64,000 nt of DNA from Phocaeicola sp. (GCA_029257865.1 JARIAN010000126.1:1-64000), one strand, 5' to 3'; numbered from the stretch's first letter, positions 53,795 to 62,805 are shown. Program-made: numbers and translations. Notes: generated by a model not told the origin, from the sequence alone.

Positions 53795-54733
53795 ATGAGC
53801 GAAACATCACCATTTAAAGTATTTTCGGGAACAAACTCGAGATACCTTGCAGAAAAAATCTGTACTAGTCTAGGATGCCCACTGGGTAACATGAACATTA
53901 CACATTTCGCTGATGGCGAATTTGGTGTATCTTACGAAGAATCAATCCGCGGACAACATGTATTCCTCGTACAATCTACTTTCCCTAACTCAGACAACTT
54001 GATGGAATTATTACTGATGATTGACGCAGCAAAGCGTGCTTCTGCAAAAAGCATCATCGCAGTAATCCCTTATTTCGGATGGGCCCGCCAGGACCGCAAA
54101 GATAAGCCACGTGTTTCAATTGGTGCTAAATTGGTAGCTAACCTTTTGAGCGTTGCTGGTATTGACCGTTTGATTACCATGGACTTGCATGCAGACCAGA
54201 TTCAAGGCTTCTTCGATATTCCAGTTGACCACTTGTATGCTTCTGCTATTTTTGCTCCATACATCCAGTCATTGAACTTGGAAAACTTAGTAATCGCAAC
54301 TCCAGACGTAGGTGGTTCAAAACGTGCTAGCACTTATGCTAAATTCTTGGATGTACCTTTGGTACTTTGCCACAAGACTCGTGAAAAAGCTAACGTAGTT
54401 GCTTCTATGCAAATCATCGGTGACGTTAAAGGCAAAAACGTAATCTTAATCGATGATATGGTTGATACAGCCGGCACTATCACTAAGGCTGCTGACATCA
54501 TGAAAGAAGCAGGTGCATGTTCTGTTCGCGCTATTGCATCTCACGGAGTTATGTCAGGACCGGCATCTGAAAGAGTACAAAACTCAATGTTGGAAGAAAT
54601 GGTATTCACAGATAGTATTCCTTACTCTAACCGCTGTGCAAAAGTTAGACAATTGTCTATCGCTGATATGTTTGCAGAAACTATCCGCCGCGTTATGTCT
54701 AACGAATCTATCAGCTCTCAGTATATCATTTAA
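53795..54733 (+). CDS. prs: Ribose-phosphate pyrophosphokinase
   Basis: A 312-residue enzyme that makes PRPP from ribose 5-phosphate and ATP, feeding purine, pyrimidine, His, Trp and NAD synthesis. Motifs: FSGTNSRYLAEKI at the N-terminus, YFGWARQDRKDKPRVSIGAK, the flexible loop and Mg site TMDLHADQIQGFFDIPVDHL, and the PRPP-binding loop VILIDDMVDTAGT. Standard length. The codon use (many Gly GGT, Arg CGT and Ala GCT codons) and the consensus promoter suggest high expression. A long terminator follows. Confidence 0.97.
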   Translation: MSETSPFKVFSGTNSRYLAEKICTSLGCPLGNMNITHFADGEFGVSYEESIRGQHVFLVQSTFPNSDNLMELLLMIDAAKRASAKSIIAVIPYFGWARQDRKDKPRVSIGAKLVANLLSVAGIDRLITMDLHADQIQGFFDIPVDHLYASAIFAPYIQSLNLENLVIATPDVGGSKRASTYAKFLDVPLVLCHKTREKANVVASMQIIGDVKGKNVILIDDMVDTAGTITKAADIMKEAGACSVRAIASHGVMSGPASERVQNSMLEEMVFTDSIPYSNRCAKVRQLSIADMFAETIRRVMSNESISSQYII

Positions 54734-54756
54734 TTCTCTGATTGATTTTTTATAGT

Positions 54757-54810
54757 AATTTGTCAAAGTACGCTCTTTTTAAAGAGTATACTTTGACAAA
54801 TTGTTTTTTG
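54757..54810 (+). terminator. Strong terminator of prs
   Basis: 22-bp stem with two mismatches: arms 54757-54778 and 54781-54802 around a 2-nt loop, then GTTTTTTG. One of the longest hairpins in the window. Confidence 0.9.
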
Positions 54811-54843
54811 CCCCTATACGTTTTACCCACTACTTTTTGATTT

Positions 54844-56487
54844 ATGAAAATTCTTTGGCTGGACTTAAACAGTTCATATGCTCATTCCTCTCTAGCTTTA
54901 CCTGCCTTACATGCACAGATTTCCGATAACCAAGACTTAGAATGGGATATCGTTTCAGCTACAATCAATGAAAATCCAAGTGCTACTGCCGGAGAGATCT
55001 TCCGCAAACAGCCTGATATTATAGCTGCAACCTGCTGGCTATTCAACCATGAGGTCTTACTTCATATATTGTCCAGAGCAAAAGTGTTATTGCCGCAATG
55101 TTGCATCATCTTAGGAGGACCTGAGTTTTTAGGAGATAACGAACAATTCCTAAAGCTATTTCCTTTTGTAAACTGTGTGTTTCGAGGGGAAGGAGAACAT
55201 AGTTTTACTAAATGGCTGGCCTGCAAAAATCAACCGGAGAATTGGAATAATATAGAAGGGTTATGCTGGATTGACCAAACTTCCGGAAAATATTATGACA
55301 ACGGAATTGCACGCGTCATTGACTTTCAAAATTTAAATGCACCAGAAAACAGCAAGTATTTTAATTGGGAAAAACCTTTTGTACAACTGGAAACAACTAG
55401 AGGCTGTTTCAACACTTGCGCCTTTTGTGTCAGTGGAGGAGAAAAACCTGTAAGAAATTTATCCATTGAAGCAATCAAAGAAAGAATAAAAAACATCTAC
55501 CAACACGGCATCAGAAATATCAGAGTACTAGATCGTACTTTCAACTTCAATATTCGTCATGCCAAAGCCTTACTCAATTTATTTAAGGAATATCCAGAGA
55601 TACGTTTCCACTTGGAAATCCATCCGGCCTTACTCACTCAAGAGCTAAAAGACGAATTAGCTAAAATGCCTAAAGGTTTGCTCCATCTAGAGGCTGGCAT
55701 ACAAAGTTTACGAGAAAAAGTATTAACAACTGCACAGCGAAAAGGGCAGCTGAAAGATGCTATAAAAGGATTGGAATTCCTTTGCTCTCTTGATAACATG
55801 GAAACACATGCCGACCTGATAGCAGGATTACCCTACTATCAACTAGAGGAAATATTTGAAGATATACGTACATTGGCCCAACTGGGGGCAGGAGAAATCC
55901 AATTAGAGTCCCTAAAATTGCTTCCTGGAACTGAAATGAGAAAGCGCGCAACAGAACTAGGTATTTGCTATTCGCCAATGCCTCCGTATGAAGTCTTACA
56001 AACAAATGAGATTTCACCCGATGAGCTAAATACCGCCCGCTTACTCTCACGAATGGTTGACGCATTCTATAATACAGAAGCATGGCAAGCATTTACAAGA
56101 AATTTAATCATTAAAGAAAAAGACTTCCTGCATCTACTATTAAAGTATTTAACAGAAAAAGGAGTGGCAGACCAACCAATGGGGCTTGAGAAACGCGGAC
56201 TATTGCTTTATAATTTCTGCAAAGAGTATTATCCGCAATATGAAACTCAAGCAACTATCGCATGGATTGAAGCTGGAATGTCTCTCAAAAAACAACCTGC
56301 ATTGAAAATTAAAACAAAACATGTATGTCCTCCTAAAGAATGGAAAATTATTTATGGCACCTATAATGAAAATATGAGATTATGCCATTTACCTAATGAA
56401 ACAGGCGTCCATTCTTATTGGTTTGGATTTGAGGAAGAAAGCCAAAATCGTCAGCCTATATTTAAAGCAATCAGTCCTTCCCTATAA
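54844..56487 (+). CDS. B12-binding-domain radical SAM protein (DUF4080 type)
   Basis: A 547-residue enzyme. The N-terminal cobalamin-binding Rossmann domain (~1-140) includes DIIAATCWLFNHEVLLH and CIILGGPEFLGDN. The radical SAM core has C188xxxC192xxC195 (TTRGCFNTCAFCVSGGE) and continues to ~400 (LLHLEAGIQSLREKVLTTAQ; ADLIAGLPYYQLEEIFEDI). A C-terminal domain that I believe is DUF4080 closes the protein. The family includes methyltransferases and methylthiotransferase-like enzymes; the substrate is not known. It starts 111 nt after prs, beyond a terminator, and is convergent with the Rpn-type gene. Confidence 0.9.
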   Translation: MKILWLDLNSSYAHSSLALPALHAQISDNQDLEWDIVSATINENPSATAGEIFRKQPDIIAATCWLFNHEVLLHILSRAKVLLPQCCIILGGPEFLGDNEQFLKLFPFVNCVFRGEGEHSFTKWLACKNQPENWNNIEGLCWIDQTSGKYYDNGIARVIDFQNLNAPENSKYFNWEKPFVQLETTRGCFNTCAFCVSGGEKPVRNLSIEAIKERIKNIYQHGIRNIRVLDRTFNFNIRHAKALLNLFKEYPEIRFHLEIHPALLTQELKDELAKMPKGLLHLEAGIQSLREKVLTTAQRKGQLKDAIKGLEFLCSLDNMETHADLIAGLPYYQLEEIFEDIRTLAQLGAGEIQLESLKLLPGTEMRKRATELGICYSPMPPYEVLQTNEISPDELNTARLLSRMVDAFYNTEAWQAFTRNLIIKEKDFLHLLLKYLTEKGVADQPMGLEKRGLLLYNFCKEYYPQYETQATIAWIEAGMSLKKQPALKIKTKHVCPPKEWKIIYGTYNENMRLCHLPNETGVHSYWFGFEEESQNRQPIFKAISPSL

Positions 56488-56494
56488 AACAAAC

Positions 56495-56535
56495 AACATA
56501 TCAAAAGGTATTCCTCCTATCCCTTTTGATATGTT
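56495..56535. terminator. Bidirectional terminator
   Basis: 14-bp perfect stem AACATATCAAAAGG (56495-56508) with CCTTTTGATATGTT (56522-56535), between the convergent radical SAM and Rpn genes. Confidence 0.85.
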
Positions 56536-56551
56536 GAAAAATTATTCCATT

Positions 56552-57430
56552 CTAATCCTCTTGTTTACTTCCTCCTGTTGCAGCCAATATCTGCTCTGTT
56601 GAAAATCCCATTTTTTTCATTTGAGCAATAATATCTTTAATAGCTTCCGCACGACCCTCCGCACGACCTTCTGCACGACCTTCTGCACGACCTTCCGCAC
56701 GACCCTCTGCACGTTCCGTCAATATATTATCTTTTAAAATTACAATAGTATCCAAGTGCCTATAATAAGCATCCTGTTCGCTTTTTGACATGCTATCTAC
56801 TTTCAACCGCTCGCGAACAGCATCTAACCCAGGAGCTTTTGCCCCCTCTGCTATTTCACCTGTATTCAAATAATAAATCCATTCCTCCAAAGGAGTTTTA
56901 GCAACTCGGTTAAAATCGTTAACCTTCAATATATAATATTCAGGATACAACTGACTCACAGACTCCACTTTAAAAGTCTGTTTCTGAAAAGGAGTTAACT
57001 CCAAAATATCATTTTCATGAATTCCTCTAAATTCTGTCTTCCCGTGATAAACTATATCTTTACCATGCCCCAAAGAAAAATAAACAATATTAATGCTGTA
57101 GACCTTACGCACCTTATCATAACTATCTCCACGGTTAATGTATTCTGTAACCAACTTTGATGTACCAAACAACATTCTCTGGAAATAAGCATATTCATTA
57201 TTATTCTGCACTTCAATCAAGACCAATTCTCCTTTTGAATTTTCTGCAAGCATATCAACACGATTATACTTATCAAACTCCTCTTCTTGATTACTTTCAC
57301 TCTCCAACAAATGCTTTATAGTTATTGCTTCATTCAATAAAGTTGTCAACAATCCTTCAAGCACACTATAATTTGCCTTATTGCGTAATAGACGTTTCAT
57401 CGCCCAATCAAAACGTATATAATTTCCCAT
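56552..57430 (-). CDS. Rpn/PD-(D/E)XK family putative recombination-promoting nuclease
   Basis: A 292-residue protein of the Rpn/YhgA-like transposase-derived family. The N-terminal PD-(D/E)XK nuclease domain shows FDKYNRVDMLAENSKGELVL with IEVQNN, carrying the catalytic Asp and the E-x-Q (ExK-like) pair. The middle has the family's PLEEWIYYLNTGE segment. The C-terminus holds RAEG units repeated about six times (residues ~240-263), then KDIIAQMKKMGFSTEQILAAT, a putative helical DNA- or partner-binding tail. Such proteins are scattered and mobile-like and promote RecA-independent recombination in E. coli. A minus-strand TACTTTTG element at 57507-57514 may be its promoter. Confidence 0.88.
   Translation of the reverse strand: MGNYIRFDWAMKRLLRNKANYSVLEGLLTTLLNEAITIKHLLESESNQEEEFDKYNRVDMLAENSKGELVLIEVQNNNEYAYFQRMLFGTSKLVTEYINRGDSYDKVRKVYSINIVYFSLGHGKDIVYHGKTEFRGIHENDILELTPFQKQTFKVESVSQLYPEYYILKVNDFNRVAKTPLEEWIYYLNTGEIAEGAKAPGLDAVRERLKVDSMSKSEQDAYYRHLDTIVILKDNILTERAEGRAEGRAEGRAEGRAEGRAEAIKDIIAQMKKMGFSTEQILAATGGSKQED
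56646..56715 (-). repeat. 12-bp tandem repeat encoding AEGR units
   Basis: Plus-strand unit CGACCYTCYGCA repeated five to six times in frame within the Rpn-type gene, giving RAEGRAEG... Whole units can be gained or lost by slippage without a frameshift, so copy number probably varies between strains. Confidence 0.85.
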
Positions 57431-57579
57431 AACTTCATCGTTTTTAATGATTTGATAATAAATATATCACATCTATAGACTGAATTCTATAGAAAAGTAC
57501 TTTTAACAAAAGTAACAAATTCTTTCCTAAAACTGCTTGTCTAATAAATAGTTTAATTATTTTTTCCATTTTCCTCCAC

Positions 57580-57631
57580 AAAAAAGACCTTTTGATTAAT
57601 TTTCCATATATAGAAAATCAATCAAAAGGTC
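57580..57631 (-). terminator. Terminator of the bamD-rpoZ-DUF4293 operon
   Basis: 19-bp stem with one mismatch (57586-57604 with 57613-57631) and a minus-strand T tract at 57580-57585, 38 nt past the DUF4293 stop. Confidence 0.9.
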
Positions 57632-57669
57632 GAATATCATTCAAAATACCAATAAAAGTTACCTTTATA

Positions 57670-58119
57670 TCAGCGTAAGCGTTCGTAAGCTTTTACCAAA
57701 ACTTCATCTTTACCAATCGCACGAATAGCCAACCAATTTAAGACAAGAGAAACAATCGGCAAGGTAATAGTCCAAGAATAAGAGAAGTTGCCCAACTCAC
57801 TCAAACTACCATAAACAAAAGCCGCTAAAGTTACATAATATCCAATCAGAACTATTGAACTGAACAAAGTAAGGCGGATTTGAAGCATGCGCTTATTATA
57901 TAGAAAAATAGTAGCCAAAGAAAGAACAGCCACTAACATAAGAATAGCAAACAAGGCCCACGGAGCATAGTCTACCGTACCATCTGACAAGAGCACTGAC
58001 AGATTTGTCATTTCCATCGCTGCAGAATCTGTATAAAAGCCTCCTATCGGAAGAGAAAGCATCACTACCATCAAGATAGCAACCACCAATAAATAAACAC
58101 TTTGAATACGTTGTATCAT
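57670..58119 (-). CDS. DUF4293 family membrane protein
   Basis: A 149-residue membrane protein with four predicted helices (MIQRIQSVYLLVVAILMVVM start; WALFAILMLVAVLSLATIFL; TLFSSIVLIGYYVTLAAFVY; IVSLVLNWLAIRAI then GKDEVLVKAYERLR). The N-terminal MIQRIQS(L/V)YL and the C-terminal DE.LV.s..RLR are the hallmarks of DUF4293, which is found next to rpoZ in Bacteroidetes. Function unknown. A hairpin at 58146-58217 separates it from rpoZ, so expression may be partly uncoupled. Confidence 0.9.
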   Translation of the reverse strand: MIQRIQSVYLLVVAILMVVMLSLPIGGFYTDSAAMEMTNLSVLLSDGTVDYAPWALFAILMLVAVLSLATIFLYNKRMLQIRLTLFSSIVLIGYYVTLAAFVYGSLSELGNFSYSWTITLPIVSLVLNWLAIRAIGKDEVLVKAYERLR

Positions 58120-58142
58120 AATATTACATTTTCAATTTTAAC

Positions 58143-58217
58143 AAAAAAAGAACACAAAAAACGCCCTTCATACACTGATCTGTAAGAGATAAGTATCCTG
58201 CGATTTTGTGTTCTTTT
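58143..58217 (-). terminator. Hairpin between rpoZ and the DUF4293 gene
   Basis: Perfect 14-bp stem AAAAGAACACAAAA (58146-58159) with TTTTGTGTTCTTTT (58204-58217) across a 44-nt loop, with an A run on the plus strand giving minus-strand T residues. Likely a partial terminator. Confidence 0.6.
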
Positions 58218-58236
58218 GCATATCGCTAAGTTGCAA

Positions 58237-58572
58237 TTACTGCAATTTTTCTTTTTCCTTTGCCGGATTTCTGTGATATACCTTACCTTCTACATACTCT
58301 TGAGCCGCAATCAAAGTAGGCTTCGGCAACTTCTCATAATAACGTGAAATTTCAATCTGCTCTCTGTTCTCAAAAACTTCTTCCAAGTTGTCATTGTAAG
58401 AAGCGAACTCCTGCAATTTCTTAGACAAATCGCTCTTCATTTCAGCCGCAATCTGATTGGCTCTTTTACCGATAATGGTTACAGTTTCATAAATATTACC
58501 AGTATCTTCACACATCTCCATCAAGTTACGCGTAACAGTGTTGGTAGGAGCATTTGTTTTTTTATAATCCAT
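58237..58572 (-). CDS. rpoZ: RNA polymerase omega subunit (Rpb6-like)
   Basis: A 111-residue small protein matching the Bacteroidetes RpoZ/Rpb6 family: MDYKKTNAPTNTVTRNLMEM, then GNIYETVTIIGKRANQIAAE, the omega signature in which RAxQI contacts the beta' subunit, followed by a mostly helical tail (EQIEISRYYEKLPKPTLIAA). Omega helps assemble and stabilise RNA polymerase and can carry the ppGpp site. The ATG at 58572 opens the conserved protein. It follows bamD by 26 nt and precedes DUF4293, the usual Bacteroidetes order. Confidence 0.88.
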   Translation of the reverse strand: MDYKKTNAPTNTVTRNLMEMCEDTGNIYETVTIIGKRANQIAAEMKSDLSKKLQEFASYNDNLEEVFENREQIEISRYYEKLPKPTLIAAQEYVEGKVYHRNPAKEKEKLQ

Positions 58573-58598
58573 AATCAATTATTTAAAATAAACTGTTA

Positions 58599-59432
58599 TT
58601 AATTTTCTTCATTCACAAAGCGACTTGCATCTTTATACATATTCTCTATTTCCTTTGTATATTTACTTTCAGGAAACTCATTTTTAAATGCATAATATTC
58701 ATCAATAGCCTCTTTCATACGTTCCTCTTTCTTCTCCGGCACACTCTGTCTGGCCATATCATATTTTGCCCTAAGTATCAAGATAGAAAGATCTTCACGC
58801 ATTTTAGTATAAGGATATTCCTTCAACACATTCTGCGCTGTAACCACTGCAGCTTGATAATTGTTACCAGTACTGCTATATGAACTATTCCCTGTATAAG
58901 AACCCAAATCATAATACAATTTGGCCGACAGATATTCCTTTTCCACCAGTTTGTCCTGCAAAGTGAAAATCATATTCTGTGCATCATCCTTACGAGTAGT
59001 CAACGGAAAATATTCCAAGAACATCTGTAACTCTTGAATCGCCTTAACTGTACTACTCTGATCCAAACGAGGTTCTGGAGTATCCAAGAACAAAGCTTTT
59101 CCACAATGAAAACGGGCCAGTTCTGTATAAACGCCCCTTGGATATGTAGTATAATATGTATTAAAATAATGTGAAGCTGTCACATAATCACCTTGATTAT
59201 AATAGGTCATAGCCAACATATACAACGATTCCTCTGCATTTGAAGTTGCTTTCAGTATCGGAACCAACTCCTCCAAAAGAGTCGCCGCCTTAGTATTCTG
59301 TCCTTTGGCAAAATAGGCCTTGGCTGCTTCATATTTGTATTCGTAATCTGTACCTTTCAGCACCTTGTTATACTCGCCACAAGAACTTAAAAACCCTGCT
59401 GCAAGAAGTGCTACCATGAGATGTCTTTTCAT
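58599..59432 (-). CDS. bamD: Outer-membrane assembly lipoprotein BamD
   Basis: A 277-residue lipoprotein of the BAM complex, which inserts beta-barrels in the outer membrane. Signal sequence and lipobox MKRHLMVALLAAGFLSSC (Cys18) are followed by five TPR-like repeats: EYKYEAAKAYFAKGQNTKAA, SLYMLAMTYYNQGDYVTASH and ELARFHCGKALFLDTPEPRL, then a long helical end (EAIDEYYAFKNEFPESKYTK). Length is typical. The ATG at 59432 gives the best signal peptide; three codons upstream are also open. It is the first gene of the bamD-rpoZ-DUF4293 operon, with a full promoter at 59452-59483 and divergent from uvrB. Confidence 0.93.
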   Translation of the reverse strand: MKRHLMVALLAAGFLSSCGEYNKVLKGTDYEYKYEAAKAYFAKGQNTKAATLLEELVPILKATSNAEESLYMLAMTYYNQGDYVTASHYFNTYYTTYPRGVYTELARFHCGKALFLDTPEPRLDQSSTVKAIQELQMFLEYFPLTTRKDDAQNMIFTLQDKLVEKEYLSAKLYYDLGSYTGNSSYSSTGNNYQAAVVTAQNVLKEYPYTKMREDLSILILRAKYDMARQSVPEKKEERMKEAIDEYYAFKNEFPESKYTKEIENMYKDASRFVNEEN

Positions 59433-59451
59433 ATTAATCAATATAGTTGTG

Positions 59452-59483
59452 CAAAAATACTCTTTTCCAACGAATAATGCAAT
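59452..59483 (-). promoter_or_regulatory. Sigma-ABfr promoter of the bamD operon
   Basis: Minus strand: ATTG (59480-59483), exactly 20 nt, TATTTTTG (59452-59459), 19 nt before the bamD ATG. Confidence 0.75.
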
Positions 59484-59615
59484 ACATAAACCTATTTTAA
59501 TTGAAAATTTACCCTTTTGCGAAAAATTAATTTACCCATACTCTCCCACCCAAAAATAATATGTATTTTTACAAAAAATAGGTCTTCTAATTGACAACAA
59601 TGACATTTTTACACT

Positions 59616-61637
59616 ATGAATTTTAAATTAATTTCTGAATATCAACCTACCGGAGACCAACCGGAAGCTATTGCACAACTTACTCAAGGGGTAAAAGATG
59701 GAGTAGCCGCACAAACATTACTAGGAGTTACCGGTTCTGGGAAAACCTTTACCATTGCAAATGTTATCAAGAACATCAATAAGCCGACTTTGATTTTAAG
59801 CCATAACAAGACATTGGCAGCACAGCTATATAGCGAATTCAAGAACTTTTTCCCCAATAATGCCGTGGAGTATTATGTGTCGTACTATGACTATTATCAG
59901 CCTGAAGCCTACCTACCTTCCACTGACACTTATATCGAAAAAGACCTTTCCATCAATGATGAAATCGACAAGTTGCGTCTAGCTGCTACTTCTGCCCTCC
60001 TATCAGGAAGAAAAGATGTCATTGTCGTTTCCTCTGTTTCGTGCATATATGGCATGGGAAATCCTTCCGATTTTTACAACAACGTTATTGAAATCAAGAA
60101 AGGGAAACTATTAGACAGAAACGTGTTCCTCAGACAATTGGTAGACAGCCTGTATGTACGCAACGACATAGAACTGAATCGTGGCAACTTTAGAGTTAAA
60201 GGAGATACAGTAGACATTTTCCTGGCCTACACCGACACTGTGTTACGTGTCATGTTTTGGGACGATGAGATTGATGGAATTGAAGAAATTGAACCTAATT
60301 CCGGACACCGAATTGGAAGCCTTGAGGAATATAAGATATACCCAGCCAACCTCTTCATGACCACCAAAGAAAGCACTTTGAAAGCCATACATCAAATTGA
60401 AGATGACTTGACCAAACAGGTAGCATACTTTGAAGAAATAGGCAAGCCTTACGAAGCCAAAAGACTTTATGAACGAGTGACTTATGATATGGAAATGCTG
60501 CGTGAACTGGGGCATTGCTCCGGAATTGAGAACTATTCTAGATATTTTGACGGACGAGAAGCTGGTACTCGCCCCTACTGCCTTTTGGACTTTTTCCCAG
60601 AGGATTTCTTAATTGTCATAGACGAAAGTCATGTAAGTGTTCCACAAATCAGAGCAATGTATGGAGGCGACCGAGCAAGAAAAGAAAATCTGGTGGAATA
60701 TGGATTTAGACTTCCTGCTGCAATGGACAACCGCCCATTGAAATTTGAGGAGTTTGAAGAAATAGCCAAACAAGTTATTTATGTAAGTGCCACCCCAGCA
60801 GAATATGAACTTATACAGAGCGAAGGTGTTATTGTAGAGCAAGTGATACGCCCCACCGGTCTTCTCGACCCTATCATAGAAGTCCGTCCAAGCATGAATC
60901 AGATAGATGACTTGATGGAAGAAATCCAGCAACGCATTGAAGTGGAAGAACGAACTCTTATCACCACACTTACTAAAAGAATGGCCGAAGAACTCACTGA
61001 ATATCTACTCCGACATAACGTTAGATGCACATATATACATAGTGATGTGGACACTTTGGAGCGAGTGAAAATCATGGAAGAGCTCCGTGAAGGTATCTAT
61101 GATGTGCTCGTTGGAGTAAACTTGCTCCGTGAAGGACTGGACCTTCCTGAAGTTTCACTGGTAGCCATCTTGGATGCAGACAAGGAAGGTTTTCTACGTT
61201 CACACCGATCGCTTACTCAGACAGCAGGACGTGCCGCCAGAAATGTTAACGGAAAAGTAATCATGTATGCCGACAAAATCACCGACAGCATGCAGCAGAC
61301 CATTGATGAAACAAACAGAAGACGAGAAAAGCAATTGAATTACAACAATGCCCATGGTATCACCCCACGCCAAGTTAAGAAAAACCGTAACAGTTTACTC
61401 GCGGAAACCAATAGCGGAAATAAAACAGAAATCAAAGCTTATACAGAAGAGACAACACCACAAACAATAGCTGCCGACCCAGTTATCAGCTACATGACTA
61501 AGGAACAACTGTCAAAGAGTATTGAACGTACAAGAAAACTTATGCAAGAAGCTGCCAAAAAACTGGAATTTATTGCCGCAGCCGAATATCGTGACGAGCT
61601 GTTGCGCCTGGAGGATTTATTGAAAGAAAAAAAATAA
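59616..61637 (+). CDS. uvrB: Excinuclease ABC subunit B
   Basis: A 673-residue nucleotide-excision repair helicase. Walker A (LLGVTGSGKTFTIANVIKNI) is near residue 36. The beta-hairpin that probes for lesions is at YYVSYYDYYQPEAYLPSTDT. DESH is near 335 (LIVIDESHVSVPQIRAMYGG), and motifs V and VI are GVNLLREGLDLPEVSLVAIL and QTAGRAARNVNGKVIMYADK. The C-terminal UVR domain (~625-670, LMQEAAKKLEFIAAAEYRDE) contacts UvrC. Works with UvrA and UvrC, which are not in this window. Full length; transcribed alone with a terminator at 61653. Confidence 0.97.
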   Translation: MNFKLISEYQPTGDQPEAIAQLTQGVKDGVAAQTLLGVTGSGKTFTIANVIKNINKPTLILSHNKTLAAQLYSEFKNFFPNNAVEYYVSYYDYYQPEAYLPSTDTYIEKDLSINDEIDKLRLAATSALLSGRKDVIVVSSVSCIYGMGNPSDFYNNVIEIKKGKLLDRNVFLRQLVDSLYVRNDIELNRGNFRVKGDTVDIFLAYTDTVLRVMFWDDEIDGIEEIEPNSGHRIGSLEEYKIYPANLFMTTKESTLKAIHQIEDDLTKQVAYFEEIGKPYEAKRLYERVTYDMEMLRELGHCSGIENYSRYFDGREAGTRPYCLLDFFPEDFLIVIDESHVSVPQIRAMYGGDRARKENLVEYGFRLPAAMDNRPLKFEEFEEIAKQVIYVSATPAEYELIQSEGVIVEQVIRPTGLLDPIIEVRPSMNQIDDLMEEIQQRIEVEERTLITTLTKRMAEELTEYLLRHNVRCTYIHSDVDTLERVKIMEELREGIYDVLVGVNLLREGLDLPEVSLVAILDADKEGFLRSHRSLTQTAGRAARNVNGKVIMYADKITDSMQQTIDETNRRREKQLNYNNAHGITPRQVKKNRNSLLAETNSGNKTEIKAYTEETTPQTIAADPVISYMTKEQLSKSIERTRKLMQEAAKKLEFIAAAEYRDELLRLEDLLKEKK

Positions 61638-61652
61638 ATGGCATGTCACAAG

Positions 61653-61692
61653 AATGGTCAGCCGGATATTTGGCTGACCATTACTTTTTTTA
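61653..61692 (+). terminator. Terminator of uvrB
   Basis: 11-bp perfect stem AATGGTCAGCC (61653-61663) with GGCTGACCATT (61672-61682), then ACTTTTTTT, 16 nt past the stop. Confidence 0.9.
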
Positions 61693-62001
61693 TCATACAC
61701 ACATCTTTTATCTATCTTCTCTAAACCAGTCAAACTTTGCTACACAAAGATACAATCATTAATCTTCATTGTCCTTCACACATATCGAGATATTTTATCT
61801 TTATAGCGGCAAACAGCCATAAGATATGCTATATCAGATTAAAAACCGAACAGAAATTATAGGTTTATTTTCTTGTAAATCAAAAGAATACATCCCAAAT
61901 AAGGCTCTGAGAATTGAAAAATCACAATCATCTTAAACATTTGTCCAAAATTCTGAATTATCGCCAATACTTTAACCCTCAAAATCCACCCCTACCAAAA
62001 C

Positions 62002-62035
62002 AAAAAAAACGGAATCACCATTAAAAGTAATTCCG
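62002..62035 (-). terminator. Terminator of the small secreted-protein gene
   Basis: 9-bp stem with one mismatch, CGGAATCAC (62010-62018) with GTAATTCCG (62027-62035), and a minus-strand T8 run (plus A8 at 62002-62009). Confidence 0.8.
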
Positions 62036-62083
62036 CCAATATCGTCAATATCCGTCTTTCGGACATATATAGAAAGTCTCAGA

Positions 62084-62449
62084 TTATTTCAAATCTGAAT
62101 GCTCTATATTTAAACCTTTGTTACGCAATGTCAAAGCCATCAAACGAACATATTCTGAATACTGCTTGTCATCCAATGTCTTTTTCATCAGATTCAAGTT
62201 GCCATATACTGCATTACGAACCTTTTCATCGTTATTTACACGAGCACTGTTCGCTGTCTTCATCTGTTCCTGAAAGAAATCACAAATGTTAGCAACTTGA
62301 GAATGCTGAGTATCTGACAACTGCAAGTACTTGGTCAACTTAGCCTTGTTGATAGAACCATCCCATTTCTTTTCAGAATCATTTCTGCCTTCAGCAGATA
62401 CAGACAAACACACTAATCCCATCAACAATGTAAATCCAAATTTCTTCAT
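62084..62449 (-). CDS. Small secreted helical protein, CpxP/Spy-like pattern
   Basis: A 121-residue exported protein. A signal peptide (MKKFGFTLLMGLVCLSVSAEG) is followed by a helical mature part with KLTKYLQLSDTQHSQVANIC, NLNLMKKTLDDKQYSEYVRL and MALTLRNKGL. The spacing of L-x-L-(S/T)-D-x-Q followed later by LDDKQYxxY recalls the LTxxQ motif of CpxP/Spy-type periplasmic chaperones or the Bacteroidetes DUF4890-like proteins, but the resemblance is loose. Function unknown. It has its own full promoter (62526-62556) and terminator. Confidence 0.7.
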   Translation of the reverse strand: MKKFGFTLLMGLVCLSVSAEGRNDSEKKWDGSINKAKLTKYLQLSDTQHSQVANICDFFQEQMKTANSARVNNDEKVRNAVYGNLNLMKKTLDDKQYSEYVRLMALTLRNKGLNIEHSDLK

Positions 62450-62525
62450 ACTTTTTTCTTTTACCTAAAATCCTAAAAACTGTTCTTTTACCTATTATGA
62501 ATACACTCGAGCTTTATTCACAATG

Positions 62526-62556
62526 CAAAGATACAAGTTTTATTTGAACCCACAAA
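62526..62556 (-). promoter_or_regulatory. Sigma-ABfr promoter of the small secreted-protein gene
   Basis: Minus strand: TTTG (62553-62556), 19 nt, TATCTTTG (62526-62533), a full consensus match; the leader is about 70 nt. Confidence 0.75.
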
Positions 62557-62734
62557 CTTAACGCCTTATACATATCATTTTTTGCTCATCTTTTGTGCGA
62601 TTTTAACATATTACCTGTTCAAAAAGATATGATTTGAAATATTTTTGCAACAAATATACAAAATGACACACTACAATTCTTCCGACTGGAAACATATCCC
62701 AAACCAAGAATTTCCCTCACAAACATAAAAAGAA

Positions 62735-62773
62735 AAAGCCAGATTTCAGAATTAAGAATCCTAAAACCTGACT
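62735..62773 (-). terminator. Terminator of the NlpE-like gene
   Basis: 18-bp stem with several mismatches or wobble pairs, arms 62735-62752 and 62756-62773, 3-nt loop, with A-rich plus-strand flank giving minus-strand T residues. Confidence 0.7.
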
Positions 62774-62805
62774 TAAAGATTAACTACCTTAATAAACTAT
62801 TCTTA

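Larger units (their letters stand above)
61638..62083. other. Intergenic region with two terminators
   Basis: Convergent spacer between uvrB and a small secreted-protein gene. It contains the uvrB terminator (61653-61692) and the minus-strand terminator (62002-62035). A minus-strand TATCTTTG at 61745-61752 has no -33 box and no gene downstream. No open frame of note in the remaining ~300 nt. Confidence 0.5.
62450..62805. other. Intergenic region with promoter and terminator
   Basis: Between two minus-strand genes. It holds the promoter of the downstream gene (62526-62556) and the terminator of the NlpE-like gene (62735-62773). Nothing else is seen. Confidence 0.5.

Noticed and set aside
61745-61752. 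Minus-strand TATCTTTG pointing into the 3' end of uvrB
   Set aside because: No -33 box at 18-21 nt and no gene or hairpin downstream that would fit a transcript; an isolated 8-mer is expected by chance in AT-rich DNA.
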